Shown here: one piece after another, positions 8,179 through 17,097 of the stretch | Layout of the letters: every line of letters starts with the position of its first letter | Numbering within the stretch: the first letter of the stretch is position 1 | Notes under the pieces: generated by a model | Database searches by the model: none | Told to the model about the DNA's origin: nothing | The model's input: only the letters and a program-made list of their open reading frames with translations | Translations under genes and position numbers: made by a program | NCBI GenBank assembly: GCA_025769875.1 | Contig: JAGFNK010000949.1 | Coordinates: 1 to 17,719 of the forward strand | Source: Russula earlei | Taxonomy: Eukaryota > Basidiomycota > Agaricomycetes > Russulales > Russulaceae | Reading direction: 5' to 3' | Length of the DNA: 17,719 nucleotides

Positions 8179-9839
8179 GTCTTGGCTGGTGGACATGTCA
8201 CATGGATGCTCTGACACATTTTGCATAATGGCTGAAGTGCATTCATTGTCCATTGTAGGCAAGGAAGAGGATGGAGCTGAATTAAGCAAGACATGTGGAC
8301 ATGAAGTGAGGGGAGCTGGTGAAGGGATGGGGGGGGGGTTGCAGAAGACATGACAGAAGGAGAACACAAATGTGGTGGTGGCGAGTCATTCATGCAGTCT
8401 GGCAGTGGTGCAAAGTCCAAGTCATTGGACTCTGTGTCCCAGTCAAATGCAACTGGGTCTTCGTCAGTTACATCAAGACCATCTTGCATGCCCTCATTGG
8501 TGTCTGAGCCATCCCAGTCAGAGGACTCAGAGGGAAGGGGGGAGGATGAGGGAACATCAACAAGAAATGAGATTGGGATGTGCTGAGTGGTGGAGTAAGC
8601 TTTGGAGGGTGCAAAATTGGCCTCAATGAAGATGGAGGGGTTGAAGGGGTGGATGCTGGTGGAGGAGAATGCAGACACAAGGAGCTTGTGGGTCATTGTC
8701 TGAGTGCACACACACCTTCATGTACTTGACAATGACATTGTAATGTGTGATGGGAATGTTTTTCACAGATGTGGTGGTCACAATGAATGGACCATTTCTG
8801 CTGTGTGTGGCAAAAAACTTTGACATTGAGTGGTTGGAGCTTGTGTGTGCACTTGGAGGGGAAGGCAATGATGATGATGTTGTGTTGGTACACAAGTGCC
8901 TGGAATCTGTCAGTCTTGTGAGAGTTGTGACCATCAACAAAAAGGATGACAGGGTTGTCAGTGACCTTGTGGTCCAGAGTGAAGGGAATGAAGGCATGGC
9001 AGAATCATGACAAACCAATGTTGTTGTCCATCCACCCATTTTGGGATGTGGCAATCCCCCTGATTGGGGCATCCAGATTGGATTCATGGTGGACTGGGAG
9101 AGGCCTGTTTGAAAGGACAAACACTGGGGGAAAAGACAACATGGAGGGCAAAATACACTTGATGATGGTGACAAGTTCAAGGGAATCGGAATGCATGTGA
9201 TAAAATTTGCTTTTCTTGAGGGTGCATAGGTGAAAATATTTTTGTACCATTTGCAGTCTCCACCAAGTTGCAAACCCTTCTTGTCCATGTTCCAGATGTG
9301 CTCTGGTGGGAGGATTTGGGTGCTTGTCATAGACCTGCTTGACTAGCTCAAAATATTGAGTGACATTTGAGATGTTGAAGTTCTGAGCACACTTGGGATC
9401 CAGATTACTTGGCTTTGATGACCAAAGCTCCGGGTGCCACTTCTGGAAATGGTGGTGCCAGTTCTTGCCTGGGATGATGCCAGACATGTTGTACCCAAGA
9501 GATTTGACATTGTTCTGGTTCATTGGTTTAGCAATCAAGGCCTGGTGGCCTACCCAGGAAACTAGTGTGCCCTCCTGTTCCTTTGAGAGCAGTTGCTGAG
9601 TCACATTTGCATCCTTCTTGTGAGAACGCCCATTGATGCAATCACTGAGTGTCTGAAGAGGAACCTAAGAGAATTTATAAGCATTAGAGAACCAAATGAC
9701 TGCTCCTCACATTGTGGGCAATTGCAGATGCTCATCTGGTTTTGAAGTGGCCCTCCTGCCACGTGGTGATTGCTCCTTGAATTTGGTCCTCATATGCATC
9801 ATCTGTCTGGCATGATTGCTTTGTGTGGATGGGCTGCAT

Positions 9840-10149
9840 GAATGAAATGGTTTATTACACTGCAATGCAGGAGAGTGTTACAGGGGCTAATGAGAGGATG
9901 AGGATGGCTTAGAGACATGTGATTAGCCAAGGATGCCAATTTGAAGCACCAACTTAAACTCTACCATTCTGTGTGACATCTCTCCAAAAACACAAGGAAG
10001 GGGAAAACATCAAATGGGTATATTCTGACAAACAAAAACATGGGTGGATTCACATTAATCACTACTTTTACCCCCCATTTGAAAGAAATCAAGATCATCA
10101 TTTTCAGTGTGTCTACAAATTCTGACCAAGTGCTAGGTACCTTAACCAA
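9840..10149. other. Unassigned sequence between transposase start and LTR A fragment
   Basis: This should hold the 5' untranslated end and the terminal repeat of the pogo element, but its other terminus is missing so no inverted repeat can be paired. No coding region is supported. It ends abruptly where LTR A similarity begins at about 10150. Confidence 0.4.
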
Positions 10150-10449
10150 TCATCAGACTGTCCATTTGTGATACTCTCATCCTCCTGGGTACTCCCCACA
10201 ACTGCTCAGTTTAAAGTCTTCCCTTGTCTTCAAGGTACTCTTCAACAACCACCTTGTCTAAAGCCCCTTCACTATACTGGCCCCCAACCTTTGCCTCTGC
10301 CTCCTGCAACATGTACCAGTCCCCATCTGGTATCTTCTAGTCATTGGGCTTGTCCTCTTGTTCAATGCCATCTACACCACATACTGTCTGTTCTGACCTT
10401 TGCCCACCTGCTCCTGAGTCCTTAGCGATCAGCAATACATGTCTTGACA
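10150..10449 (+). repeat. Truncated LTR A (R-U5 part)
   Basis: This 300-bp stretch matches the reverse complement of 5111-5415 nearly throughout, from CATCAGACTGTCCATTTGTG to the exact LTR terminus TGTCTTGACA at 10449. The U3 half and TATA box are missing on the left, where unrelated sequence begins. The copia LTR starts at the next base, so the copia element probably inserted at or beside the LTR A terminus. Confidence 0.85.
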
Positions 10450-10957
10450 TGCTCCACCTCTGGGTTCAGAAGGACCCAGGACAAAAATTTGGAGACCCCC
10501 CCTTCATGGGGGACTTTGCCTAATGTGTTTCAGAATTCTTAGTCTCGATCCCATGTGTGCTCACTAGCCCCCGATTGTTCATACTAAAAGTCAAAAACCC
10601 AAAAACTAATTTACTGTCTCAGATATGGATTGCAGCAAGAAAGTCCTAACTCTCAAAAGGACACCATGGAGCTCGCCCAATGCAAGCTCGATGCTGCAGT
10701 TAAAGGCCACAAAGGCAACTTTGTTTTTACTTGGCCCAAGAAAAGTTTTCCATACAGTTTCATAAAATTTACAATCAGTATTTACAAATATTGTACACAC
10801 AAAATGTACTTAAGAGCTTGAAGACAAGCCAAAAACAGGGAGAGAGACAGGGTCTCACATTTTTGTTCTTGAAGAACATCCCTGTGTGTCATCCCAAGCT
10901 CCCGCTCTTGTGCACTGATCATTGAGCCCTCAGACCTCTGCCCCTTCAACTTCATTA
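10450..10957 (+). repeat. 5' LTR of the copia element
   Basis: 508 bp, matched by the direct repeat at 13982-14492. It contains a short hairpin, ACCCCCCCTTCATGGGGG, near 10494-10513. Its right boundary is fixed by the primer site at 10958. Its left boundary is where similarity to the 3' copy begins (TGCTCCACC here, CGCTCCACC there). Confidence 0.85.
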
Positions 10958-10971
10958 GGTTATGGGCCCTG
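10958..10971 (+). other. Primer-binding site, half-tRNA(iMet) type
   Basis: GGTTATGGGCCCTG follows the LTR directly and is identical to the site at 4832. It pairs with the anticodon arm of initiator tRNA-Met, as in Drosophila copia. Confidence 0.7.
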
Positions 10972-11041
10972 AAGACACTCAATAAATCAGTATGCACCCC
11001 ATTTGAAACACTTAGTGCTTACCTTGTGTTATCTGAGCACC

Positions 11042-13051
11042 ATGAGTGAGGACTTTAGGACACTCATTGCAAAACTGGCAGCAGAGGGCTCAAACTGGGT
11101 CACCTACCATGACCAGATGACATGGGCATTGAATGCCCATGGCATGCAAGACCACCTCTCTTCTGCATCAATTACTTAGGCATACAGTGACACCAGGAGT
11201 ATCAGGGGTGTAACCCCTGAGACACATTGGGCCTCAGACAAGGCCATTGTCAAGCACATGTTTGCGATGTCCATGCCTGATATGGTGTTTAACTGCATCA
11301 AGGACAGCACCTGCACACAAGATGTGTGGGATAAATTGAAAGGGATCTTTGAAGGAAGATCTAGAAACTTACTTGTTGAGTTAGGAGGAAAGCTCCAGAA
11401 CACATGGTGTGGAGAAGACAACAACATGCATGAGCACTTCAAGAAGCTTGCCAACATGTGTGAGCAGCTAGCTGCCATGGGTGAAAGAGTCAGTGATAAA
11501 CACTATGCTAACATAGTGATAGGGTCATTACTGGAATCATATGATGGCGCCCTCAACTCCATCTTGACTGTCACTGACATTGGTGGCAAAGACATAACCA
11601 CAACATCTGTTGTTTGACTCATCACAGACAAGTACGACAAAGGCACACTGAGAAAGGACAAAACTGAAGGTGATGATGCATTGGCTGCAGGGTCCCAAAA
11701 GAAGAAAAACAGACATAACATTGAATGTTATAACTGCCACAAAAGGGGCACATCAAAGCTGGCTGCTGGGCCAAGGGCAGTGGCAAAGAGGGACAAGGAC
11801 CAAAAAAGAAAACCCAGTTGATGGATGGTGCTGCCAGAGCAGCCAAGAAAAGTGAAGACACAGAGGCCTGGGTGGATATCAAGTGTGTCAAAGAAGATCA
11901 AGCCATTTGTCTTGAAGATCTGCCAGCACAGAAGGACTGTGAAGGTCACAGCCACAACCAGCATGACACTGGGTATGCAAAGGACATGGAGGAAGTGTGG
12001 GCCATTGTAGAGGAGGTTGGACAGGAAGGGGATGGGGCAATTCAAAGTGAAGGGCTGCCACCCTGAAAAACTGAAGACTTATCAGCAGCTTCTGCAGGTG
12101 ACACATGCACCAAGCATGAGGCCGAGCTCTATGACTCAGGCACCTCTACTCATATGTCACCCTTCCATCATCATTTCGTCACTTATCAACCCATACCACC
12201 CAGGCCCATTAGTGCAGCCAACAATCACATCTTCTACATGATGGGAATGGGTGACCTGCAAATTGATGTACAAAATGGGTCATTGACCATGCCTGTCACA
12301 CTATGCAATGCCCTCCATGCACTGAATTTAGGACTCACCATTGTGTCAATAAGCCCCATTGCACACTCTGGATACTCAGTTTCCTTCAAAGATAGTGCAT
12401 GCAAAATCAAAAAAGTGAGTGGGGAAGAGGTGGGATGCATAAGTGCAAGCCTGAATGGACTTTACAAAGTAGCTCACATGGCACAACAAGTGCACATGGC
12501 AATAGAGCACATGGACATTCTCATGCTCCATTGATGCCTTGGGCACATTGCCACAAATTCTATCTGCACTCTTGTCCACTCCAATGCAGTCACTGGACTG
12601 CAATTAATAGATCCCCATTTCAACTTCTTTTGTAAATCATGTGAATATGCTAAGGCAATGCACAAACCAATCAAGAAGGAGAGAAGTGCCCTCAGGCCAA
12701 GGCCTTCAGGGACAAAATACACACAGACATGTGGGGGCCAGCCCACATGGTCAGCCTTGGGGCATGCAAATATTACATCATGTTCACAGATGACCACTCA
12801 CAATACACCAAAATCATGCTCCTATGAATGAAGGACAAAGCCTTTGAGGCATACAGGATGTACACATTATGGGTCAAGACTCAATACAACATTGCCATCA
12901 AGCAACTCCACTTGGACTGTGGAGGGGAGTACACCAGCAACAAATTCACAAATTTCCTCAAGGAACAAGGTACTGTCACGGTAACTAGCCATGTCAAATC
13001 ACAAGCAGGAAAACAAGTTGATGATAGAGAAGTGTTCAAGAAATGGGCTGG
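11042..13051 (+). pseudogene. Copia Gag-Pol remnant (Gag, protease, pre-integrase, partial integrase)
   Basis: ATG at 11042 opens Gag (LIAKLAAEGSNWVTYHDQM). The UBN2-type Gag region includes DVWDKLKGIFE and MHEHFKKLANMCEQLAAMG. A CCHC zinc knuckle starts CYNC at 11726, but its His and last Cys (11749, 11764) lie one base out of frame. The protease signature ELYDSGTSTHMSP has its DSG at 12133-12141. The pre-integrase region has LGHIATNSICTLV and a CKSC pair. Integrase shows HTDMWGP (Asp 12726-12728), FTDDHSQYTK and LDCGGEY (Asp 12915-12917). Similarity stops before the third catalytic residue (Glu), and no reverse transcriptase follows. In-frame stops: TAG 11177, TGA 11615, TGA 12064, TGA 12532, TGA 12825; a second frame change lies near 12690-12700. 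The four TGAs sit where Arg (CGA) is plausible. The gene is dead. Confidence 0.85.
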
Positions 13052-13058
13052 TTCCCTG

Positions 13059-13860
13059 TGTATAATGAGTAAGGATCCCTGCAGCGGTCAGAAGTGTTTT
13101 ATGCTAAACAGGTTATGGCCAATAGACCCTTCCTAGTATGACTCGGTCTGTTGAGAAGCTAGGGTAAGTTTATAATGGGATAGACTAGGGCTGGTTCCAC
13201 TAGCTATATGCGTTCAAGTCCGTCAGGGGACCTTGAACAATGCAGAGAGAGTAGAGGAAGGTAGGTCTTAAAGGAGGAGAGCTCTTCTCAGGGGAGTGAA
13301 GAGAGACTCTTAGGGAAGGAAGGGAAAGGCGAAGAGTAGATGGTGGATGGTGTGTTGAGAGTTGATGAAATGGAGAGGTAGTTGTGTTTTAAGTTTGTGA
13401 GAGTGAAGTGGGTTGCAGGAGAATATGTTGGACAAGAGTAGGTTGGATTCTACAAGAGACCAAGCTTAGGGCTTTGGTCACAAAGTACTGAGCTTATATA
13501 TACAGGAGAAGTGCAGCAATAGCTGCGCTTTGACTGTGCTACTAGTATAGTAGGAGTCATAATAAGTAGGAGTCATAGAAATGAGGCCATGAATGAGTCA
13601 GGACCAAGTAACTGTGCTGCACAGTAGGTGCCAGCATTGCACAGTTGAAACTAAGAAGTAAATATAAATGGAAAGAGAACCAAACAAAGGGAAAGTAACA
13701 GCAATCCAGTGTTACCTGGACATGTATGGATCACATGATAACACAGAAGGGATCACAAGACGTAAGAGATCACAAGACCAGTAAGTAAAGGGACTGTACG
13801 CAAGCAAGCAGTCCATAGCAAGAGGTAAGAAGTAGACGTAAAAAGGAAAATGGTGTAACA
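13059..13860 (-). mobile_element. Solo LTR, family C, inserted in the copia element
   Basis: The unit begins TGTATAATGAG and ends GGTGTAACA on the plus strand (TGT…ACA). It is flanked by CCCTG (13054-13058) and CCCTT (13861-13865), a 4/5 match read as a diverged target duplication. Copia coding similarity is lost shortly before it. On the minus strand a TATATATA box (about 13496-13503) lies mid-unit as in an LTR. A boundary shift of 2-3 bases (flanks TTCCC/TTCCC) is also possible. No second copy is in the window. Confidence 0.6.
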
Positions 13861-13981
13861 CCCTTCCCAAATGGAAGGTGCTTTTCCATGTCTCCTCTCT
13901 GGGATTGCATCAAGCTTGAGAGGAGAGTGGTGGATTTTCCTCCAAAGGTGAAAATGTGTGGAGTGCCTTTGCGGTGTGATG
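13861..13981. other. Residual copia internal sequence before the 3' LTR
   Basis: No pol motif is recognisable. A purine-rich AGAGGAGAGTGGTGG near 13919-13933 is a weak polypurine-tract candidate but is about 50 bp from the LTR, further than usual. Confidence 0.3.
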
Positions 13982-14492
13982 CGCTCCACCTCCAGGTTTG
14001 GAAGGACCTGGGACAAAATTTTTGGAGACCCCCCCCTTCATGGGGGACTTTGCCTAATGTGTTTCAGGAATCTTAGTCTTGATCACACATCTGCTCCACT
14101 AGCCCCTGATTGTTCATACTAAAAGTCAAAAACCCAAAAACTAATTTACTGTCTCAGATATGGATTGCAGCAAGAAAGTCCTAACTCTCAAAAGGACACC
14201 ACAGAGCTCACCCAATGCAAGCTCAATGCTGCAGCTAAAGGCCACAAAGGCAACTTTGTTTTTACTTAGCCCAAGAAAAGTTTTCCAGACAGTTTTATAA
14301 AATTTACAATCAGTATTTACAAATATTGTACACACAAAATGTACTTAAGAGCTTGAAGACAAGCCAAAAACAGGGAGAGAGACAGGGTCTCACATTTTTG
14401 TTCTTGAAGAACATCCCTGTGTGTCATCCCAAGCTCCTGCTCTTGTGCACTGATCATTGTGCCCTTGGACCTCTGCCCCTTCAACTTCACTA
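13982..14492 (+). repeat. 3' LTR of the copia element
   Basis: 511 bp, a clear direct copy of 10450-10957 with scattered substitutions, several of them C/T or G/A. Similarity ends at TTCACTA (14492) against TTCATTA followed by the primer site in the 5' copy. Confidence 0.85.
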
Positions 14493-14590
14493 AAGTTCAC
14501 TTAAATTCATGTGACATTGCAGTATCAAAACTAATTCCACTCAGATGATGTAGGTAAGTAGGTACTGAGTTGTTAATCAACAGATGCCTT

Positions 14591-14687
14591 CATCAGGAAA
14601 AAATGCTATTGCTACAAGCACTATGTAGCACTGTATAGCCTATATAGTGCTACATAGTGCTTGTAGCAATAACATTTTTTCCTGATG
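14591..14687. mobile_element. 97-bp near-perfect hairpin MITE (CATCAGGAAAAA family)
   Basis: The arms of about 47 nt pair with only two mismatches from the terminal CATCAGGAAAAAATG to the CTATGTAGCACT core, leaving almost no loop. The termini equal those at 1839 and 4580. TT lies on both outer sides. No coding capacity. Transcribed from either strand it would fold into one long hairpin. Confidence 0.8.
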
Positions 14688-15180
14688 TTGGAGAGTCAGT
14701 TTTTCACCATTCCATCAGTCCATGTCAGATTGGGTCACCTGATGTCAACACATTCCTTATTGGGCATGAACAACCACAAAATATAGTTATACCTGAAGAA
14801 ATTTGGGCAGTACAATTGTCCTGCATCATGCCATGGTCAACCAATATAGTCAACTGAAGGAAACTGGACTTACCCATGAAAATGACATATGTGGATGGGG
14901 TCCAGAGAAACATATGCCAAATTTAGACTAGGTAGTACCTGTATGATGGGTGTAAACCACTGTCAACTAACAGGTCTCAACAGGTAACACCCATACTGTA
15001 TAAACTCTGCAGTGGTCAGTGAACGGGACAGGTACGGGTCCCGTAATATGTACACCCGTAAGACCACAGGTACGGCGCACAGCCCTACCTAGAAATGTCG
15101 ACGCATCCACGTCGCGTCAATTAAAATGATCCGATGATGAAATGTATTGACCTGCCCATCATGATCCTGATCCTGCCTCC
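14688..15180. other. Unresolved repeat-derived DNA
   Basis: No gene supported. Near 15020-15090 there is a cluster of GGTACGGG / CCCGTA / TACGG words ending CAGCCCTAC, which resembles in reverse complement the GTAGGGCTG start near 1559. This could be the edge of another repeat family. After about 15095 CpG becomes frequent again, marking the return to gene-bearing DNA. Confidence 0.35.
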
Positions 15181-15217
15181 GTGGAGAGAGGGGAGGTAGA
15201 TGCGCACCCACTGGCTG

Positions 15218-15223
15218 TATAAA
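15218..15223 (+). promoter_or_regulatory. TATA box of the secreted-protein gene
   Basis: TATAAA lies about 170 bp upstream of the start codon and is followed by a CT-rich stretch (CACTTCTCTCCAGC, about 15242-15255), a usual setting for fungal transcription starts. Confidence 0.5.
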
Positions 15224-15382
15224 GCCATTGCCTGCAGTTTACACTTCTCTCCAGCTGTGCTCCCAATCACTGTTTACCAGCCGGTACTGGTTACCGACAA
15301 TCCTTCGAGACTCTCTACGCCGCTGTCTTTTATACCTCGACAACTTAGACGACCTTCATCTCAAAAATCCGAATTCCCGTTC

Positions 15383-15391
15383 ATGAAGTAA
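15383..15391 (+). promoter_or_regulatory. Two-codon upstream ORF (Met-Lys-stop)
   Basis: ATG AAG TAA at 15383-15391 ends two bases before the main start at 15394. If the transcript begins near 15250, scanning ribosomes meet this ATG first. Such a minimal uORF ending next to the start codon may dampen or tune translation by reinitiation or leaky scanning. Confidence 0.4.
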
Positions 15392-15393
15392 CA

Positions 15394-15903
15394 ATGCGAA
15401 CCTCTTTTTTTGCCATATTCTGCCTTGCCGTTGGACTCGGAATCGCTCCAACGTTTGCGCCTCAAGTTCCTGCAGGGTACGCCAACTTCTTCAAGTTCTC
15501 ATTCTCCTCCGAAATTGACTTCACCTCGTAAAATGGGATTCCCGGATTCAGTGGGAATCACATGGGTTCAATATTCCATTTGCCTCCCCGAGTGAAAGAT
15601 TACGGAATGGGATTAATATCTGACGTGGTCTTCCACGATCATGCATATCACGAGGAATTAAAAAATCTCCCGGGCCATGAACCAGCCCGTGAACTCTTGG
15701 CTGTGGCAGACAAGCATCACCGGGACACGGACCAACTGAGGGTGGATCTGGCAGGGTGGCACCATGCGAACCCGACCTGGAAGGGTCATGAAGCGCTGAA
15801 TGGACTAGATGGCCTGCGGGCTGAAATGAAGTCTTTGTCTGACCAGGCTAAGTGGGTGTTGGCGACCGCGAATCGGAGAATACTTCGCAGGTCGGCTTTT
15901 TGA
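15394..15903 (+). CDS. Small secreted protein, unrecognised family (two exons)
   Basis: ATG at 15394 opens 27 codons with a clear signal peptide: MRTS, then a hydrophobic core FFAIFCLAVGLGIAP, then TFA before PQVP, a plausible signal-peptidase site. The frame soon stops unless an intron is removed. A 75-nt intron (15477-15551, GTACGC…TTCAG, possible branch TTGACT 15515-15520) joins it in phase to the open frame ending at TGA 15901-15903, giving 144 residues. The mature protein is rich in His and charged residues (HDHAYHEEL, DKHHRDTDQLRVDL, WHHANPTWKGHE), looks helical, and has no cysteine. It has no membrane segment after the signal peptide and no motif I know. A TATA box and a two-codon uORF precede it. 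Size, secretion and its place beside a repeat island fit an effector-like small secreted protein, but that role is inference. Codon and CpG use suggest a living gene. Confidence 0.65.
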
Positions 15904-16733
15904 AACTGGCTTTTCGACCCGAACTAAGTATGCAATCAAGGATGTTGCCATATATTGAAAACTGACCTGTTGTTTGGCTGCAATACGGGTGTGCGAGTTT
16001 GCCACAAGGGAAGGTAGACTAGTAGGAAGAGAATGAGAAGGTATGACAAGAACGCGAGACCCTGGCAGAAGAAACGGGCGAGACGGAAAGGCGAGCGAGT
16101 GGCAGCGACGGCACGCAAGATGTTAACGTGGGGGACAGAATACTCTTATTTGTAAGCAAGTTTTCCTCCAGACGAGGACACTCTAGATATATGGAGATGC
16201 TCTAATAGTTTTGCGAGCCGGTGGCTAAGAGAAAAAGGGGCGCATGTCCTCGAGAACAATCGGGGCGCAAGTCTACTAACAGAAAAAGAAAGAAAGAACT
16301 GATAGCGCACAAGTAGAATCGAAGTCAGAGGAGACGGCTATGATGCACAGGAAAGGAGAGGCTACTGGACTGTGGAACGAGGCAACCGTGACGATGAGTG
16401 GGTCGAGGAAAGGAAGCTTGGGCAGTTGAGGTGGCGAGGGCGCTCGGAGTGGTGAAAGAAAGGATGTCGGCGTCGGCGCGTGGGAGGGCGTTCGGTTGAC
16501 GATATGATGGTGCATGTGAGCTGGTAAGGCAACACGTGATATCCAAGCTCACGTCCTCAACCCCAACATCAATCATGCCTTCAACATCATGTCACCTTGC
16601 TCTTGTGCCGCCAACATTTTCAGAGTATCTCGTTATCCAAGTCTTCTTGGAGAGCTGAAATAATGAGTAGGGAAGCTCTGAGAAGCAAGCAAGCGATCGT
16701 TCATAATTCAGCTCCAGACGGAAATCACCGTAG
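15904..16733. other. CpG-rich intergenic region without a supported gene
   Basis: Short minus-strand frames at 16276-16576 encode Ser/Pro/His-rich protein without recognisable domains and overlap each other in different frames, so I do not call them. No repeat matches the rest of the window. Confidence 0.45.
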
Positions 16734-17039
16734 GTGAGAGGCGTACGACGAGCTAGTGCGCATGAGAGTCAAGAACTTTGCACTTCCCATCGTCCGACGC
16801 TTTTTACGATAAGGGAAGACATCATTCCTTGCTGGGGAGATGTTCCCGCCACGACGAATTCGTTGGGAGAGGCTGCAGCGGACCCAGAATACGAGAAAAT
16901 TGATGGGCGGTGGGAACTCACCCTTACTGGCCCTAGCACGATTGCCACCATTCGACTGGATGCCGTGAGAGATAAAGTTCGGTACGATATCTGCGTCCCG
17001 ACTTTGCACTGTTGTTACCCAACACATCAGGTTCTCTGA
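16734..17039 (+). CDS. Possible exon or gene remnant, unrecognised
   Basis: An open frame of 101 codons in CpG-rich DNA ends at TGA 17037-17039. Its second half reads like real protein (EYEKIDGRWELTLTGPSTIA, then TIRLDAVRDKVRYDICVP), with an alternating beta-strand look. The first half is less convincing, so the true 5' end may be an acceptor site near 16830. An overlapping minus-strand frame of similar length exists and looks less protein-like. No family recognised. It lies 58 bp before the fold-back element at 17098, which could have truncated it or supplied its 3' flank. Confidence 0.3.
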   Translation: MRGVRRASAHESQELCTSHRPTLFTIREDIIPCWGDVPATTNSLGEAAADPEYEKIDGRWELTLTGPSTIATIRLDAVRDKVRYDICVPTLHCCYPTHQVL

Positions 17040-17097
17040 CAAACCAGGCAGGCTCGGAGATGCCCAGGCTTCCAGGCATCACTTAGCACAACGGTCA

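Larger units (their letters stand above)
6902..9839 (-). pseudogene. Pogo/CENP-B-type DDE transposase, decayed and interrupted by LTR B2
   Basis: This is a cut-and-paste transposase of the Tc1/mariner superfamily, pogo type. Start ATG is at 9839. Exon 1 (9839-9711) contains DDAYEDQIQGAITTWQEGHF. A 46-nt intron (9710-9665, GTGAGG…TTAG) joins AIAHN to VPLQTLSD in frame. Then come a CENP-B-like DNA-binding region (LLSKEQEGTLVSWV … SGIIPGKNWHHHFQKWHPEL), the first catalytic block IWNMDKKGLQLGG (Asp codon 9283-9285), the second LFVDGHNSH (Asp codon 8933-8935), and the third LQPLNVKVF, where the expected Asp is Asn (codon 8825-8827). IHPFNPSIF and NFAPSKAYSTT mark the C-terminal region. The tail continues at 7214-6902 beyond LTR B2, ending in ASDARTELENQ before LTR B1 cuts it. 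TGA stops lie at 9732-9734, 9005-9007 and 8693-8695; frame changes occur near 9310, 9240-9290, 8700 and between 7089 and 7065. It is inactive. No terminal repeats of the element were identified. Confidence 0.85.
10450..14492 (+). mobile_element. Decayed, internally deleted Ty1/copia element
   Basis: Two direct long terminal repeats (10450-10957 and 13982-14492) enclose a half-tRNA(iMet) primer site, gag, protease and the first part of integrase, in copia order. Reverse transcriptase and RNase H are absent, and solo LTR C occupies 13059-13860. Without LTR C the element is about 3.2 kb, against roughly 5 kb for complete copia elements. No matching target duplication is seen (TGACA before, AAGTT after), so one boundary may be off by a few bases or the flanks have rearranged. 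Confidence 0.8.

Noticed and set aside
13105..13118. ACAGGTTATGGCC, resembling the copia primer site, inside LTR C
   Set aside because: The match stops at GGCC (the true sites read GGGCCC), and it lies within a minus-strand solo LTR without a gag start downstream.
10445..14497. Search for a 5-bp target duplication around the copia element
   Set aside because: TGACA and AAGTT do not match, so no duplication is claimed.
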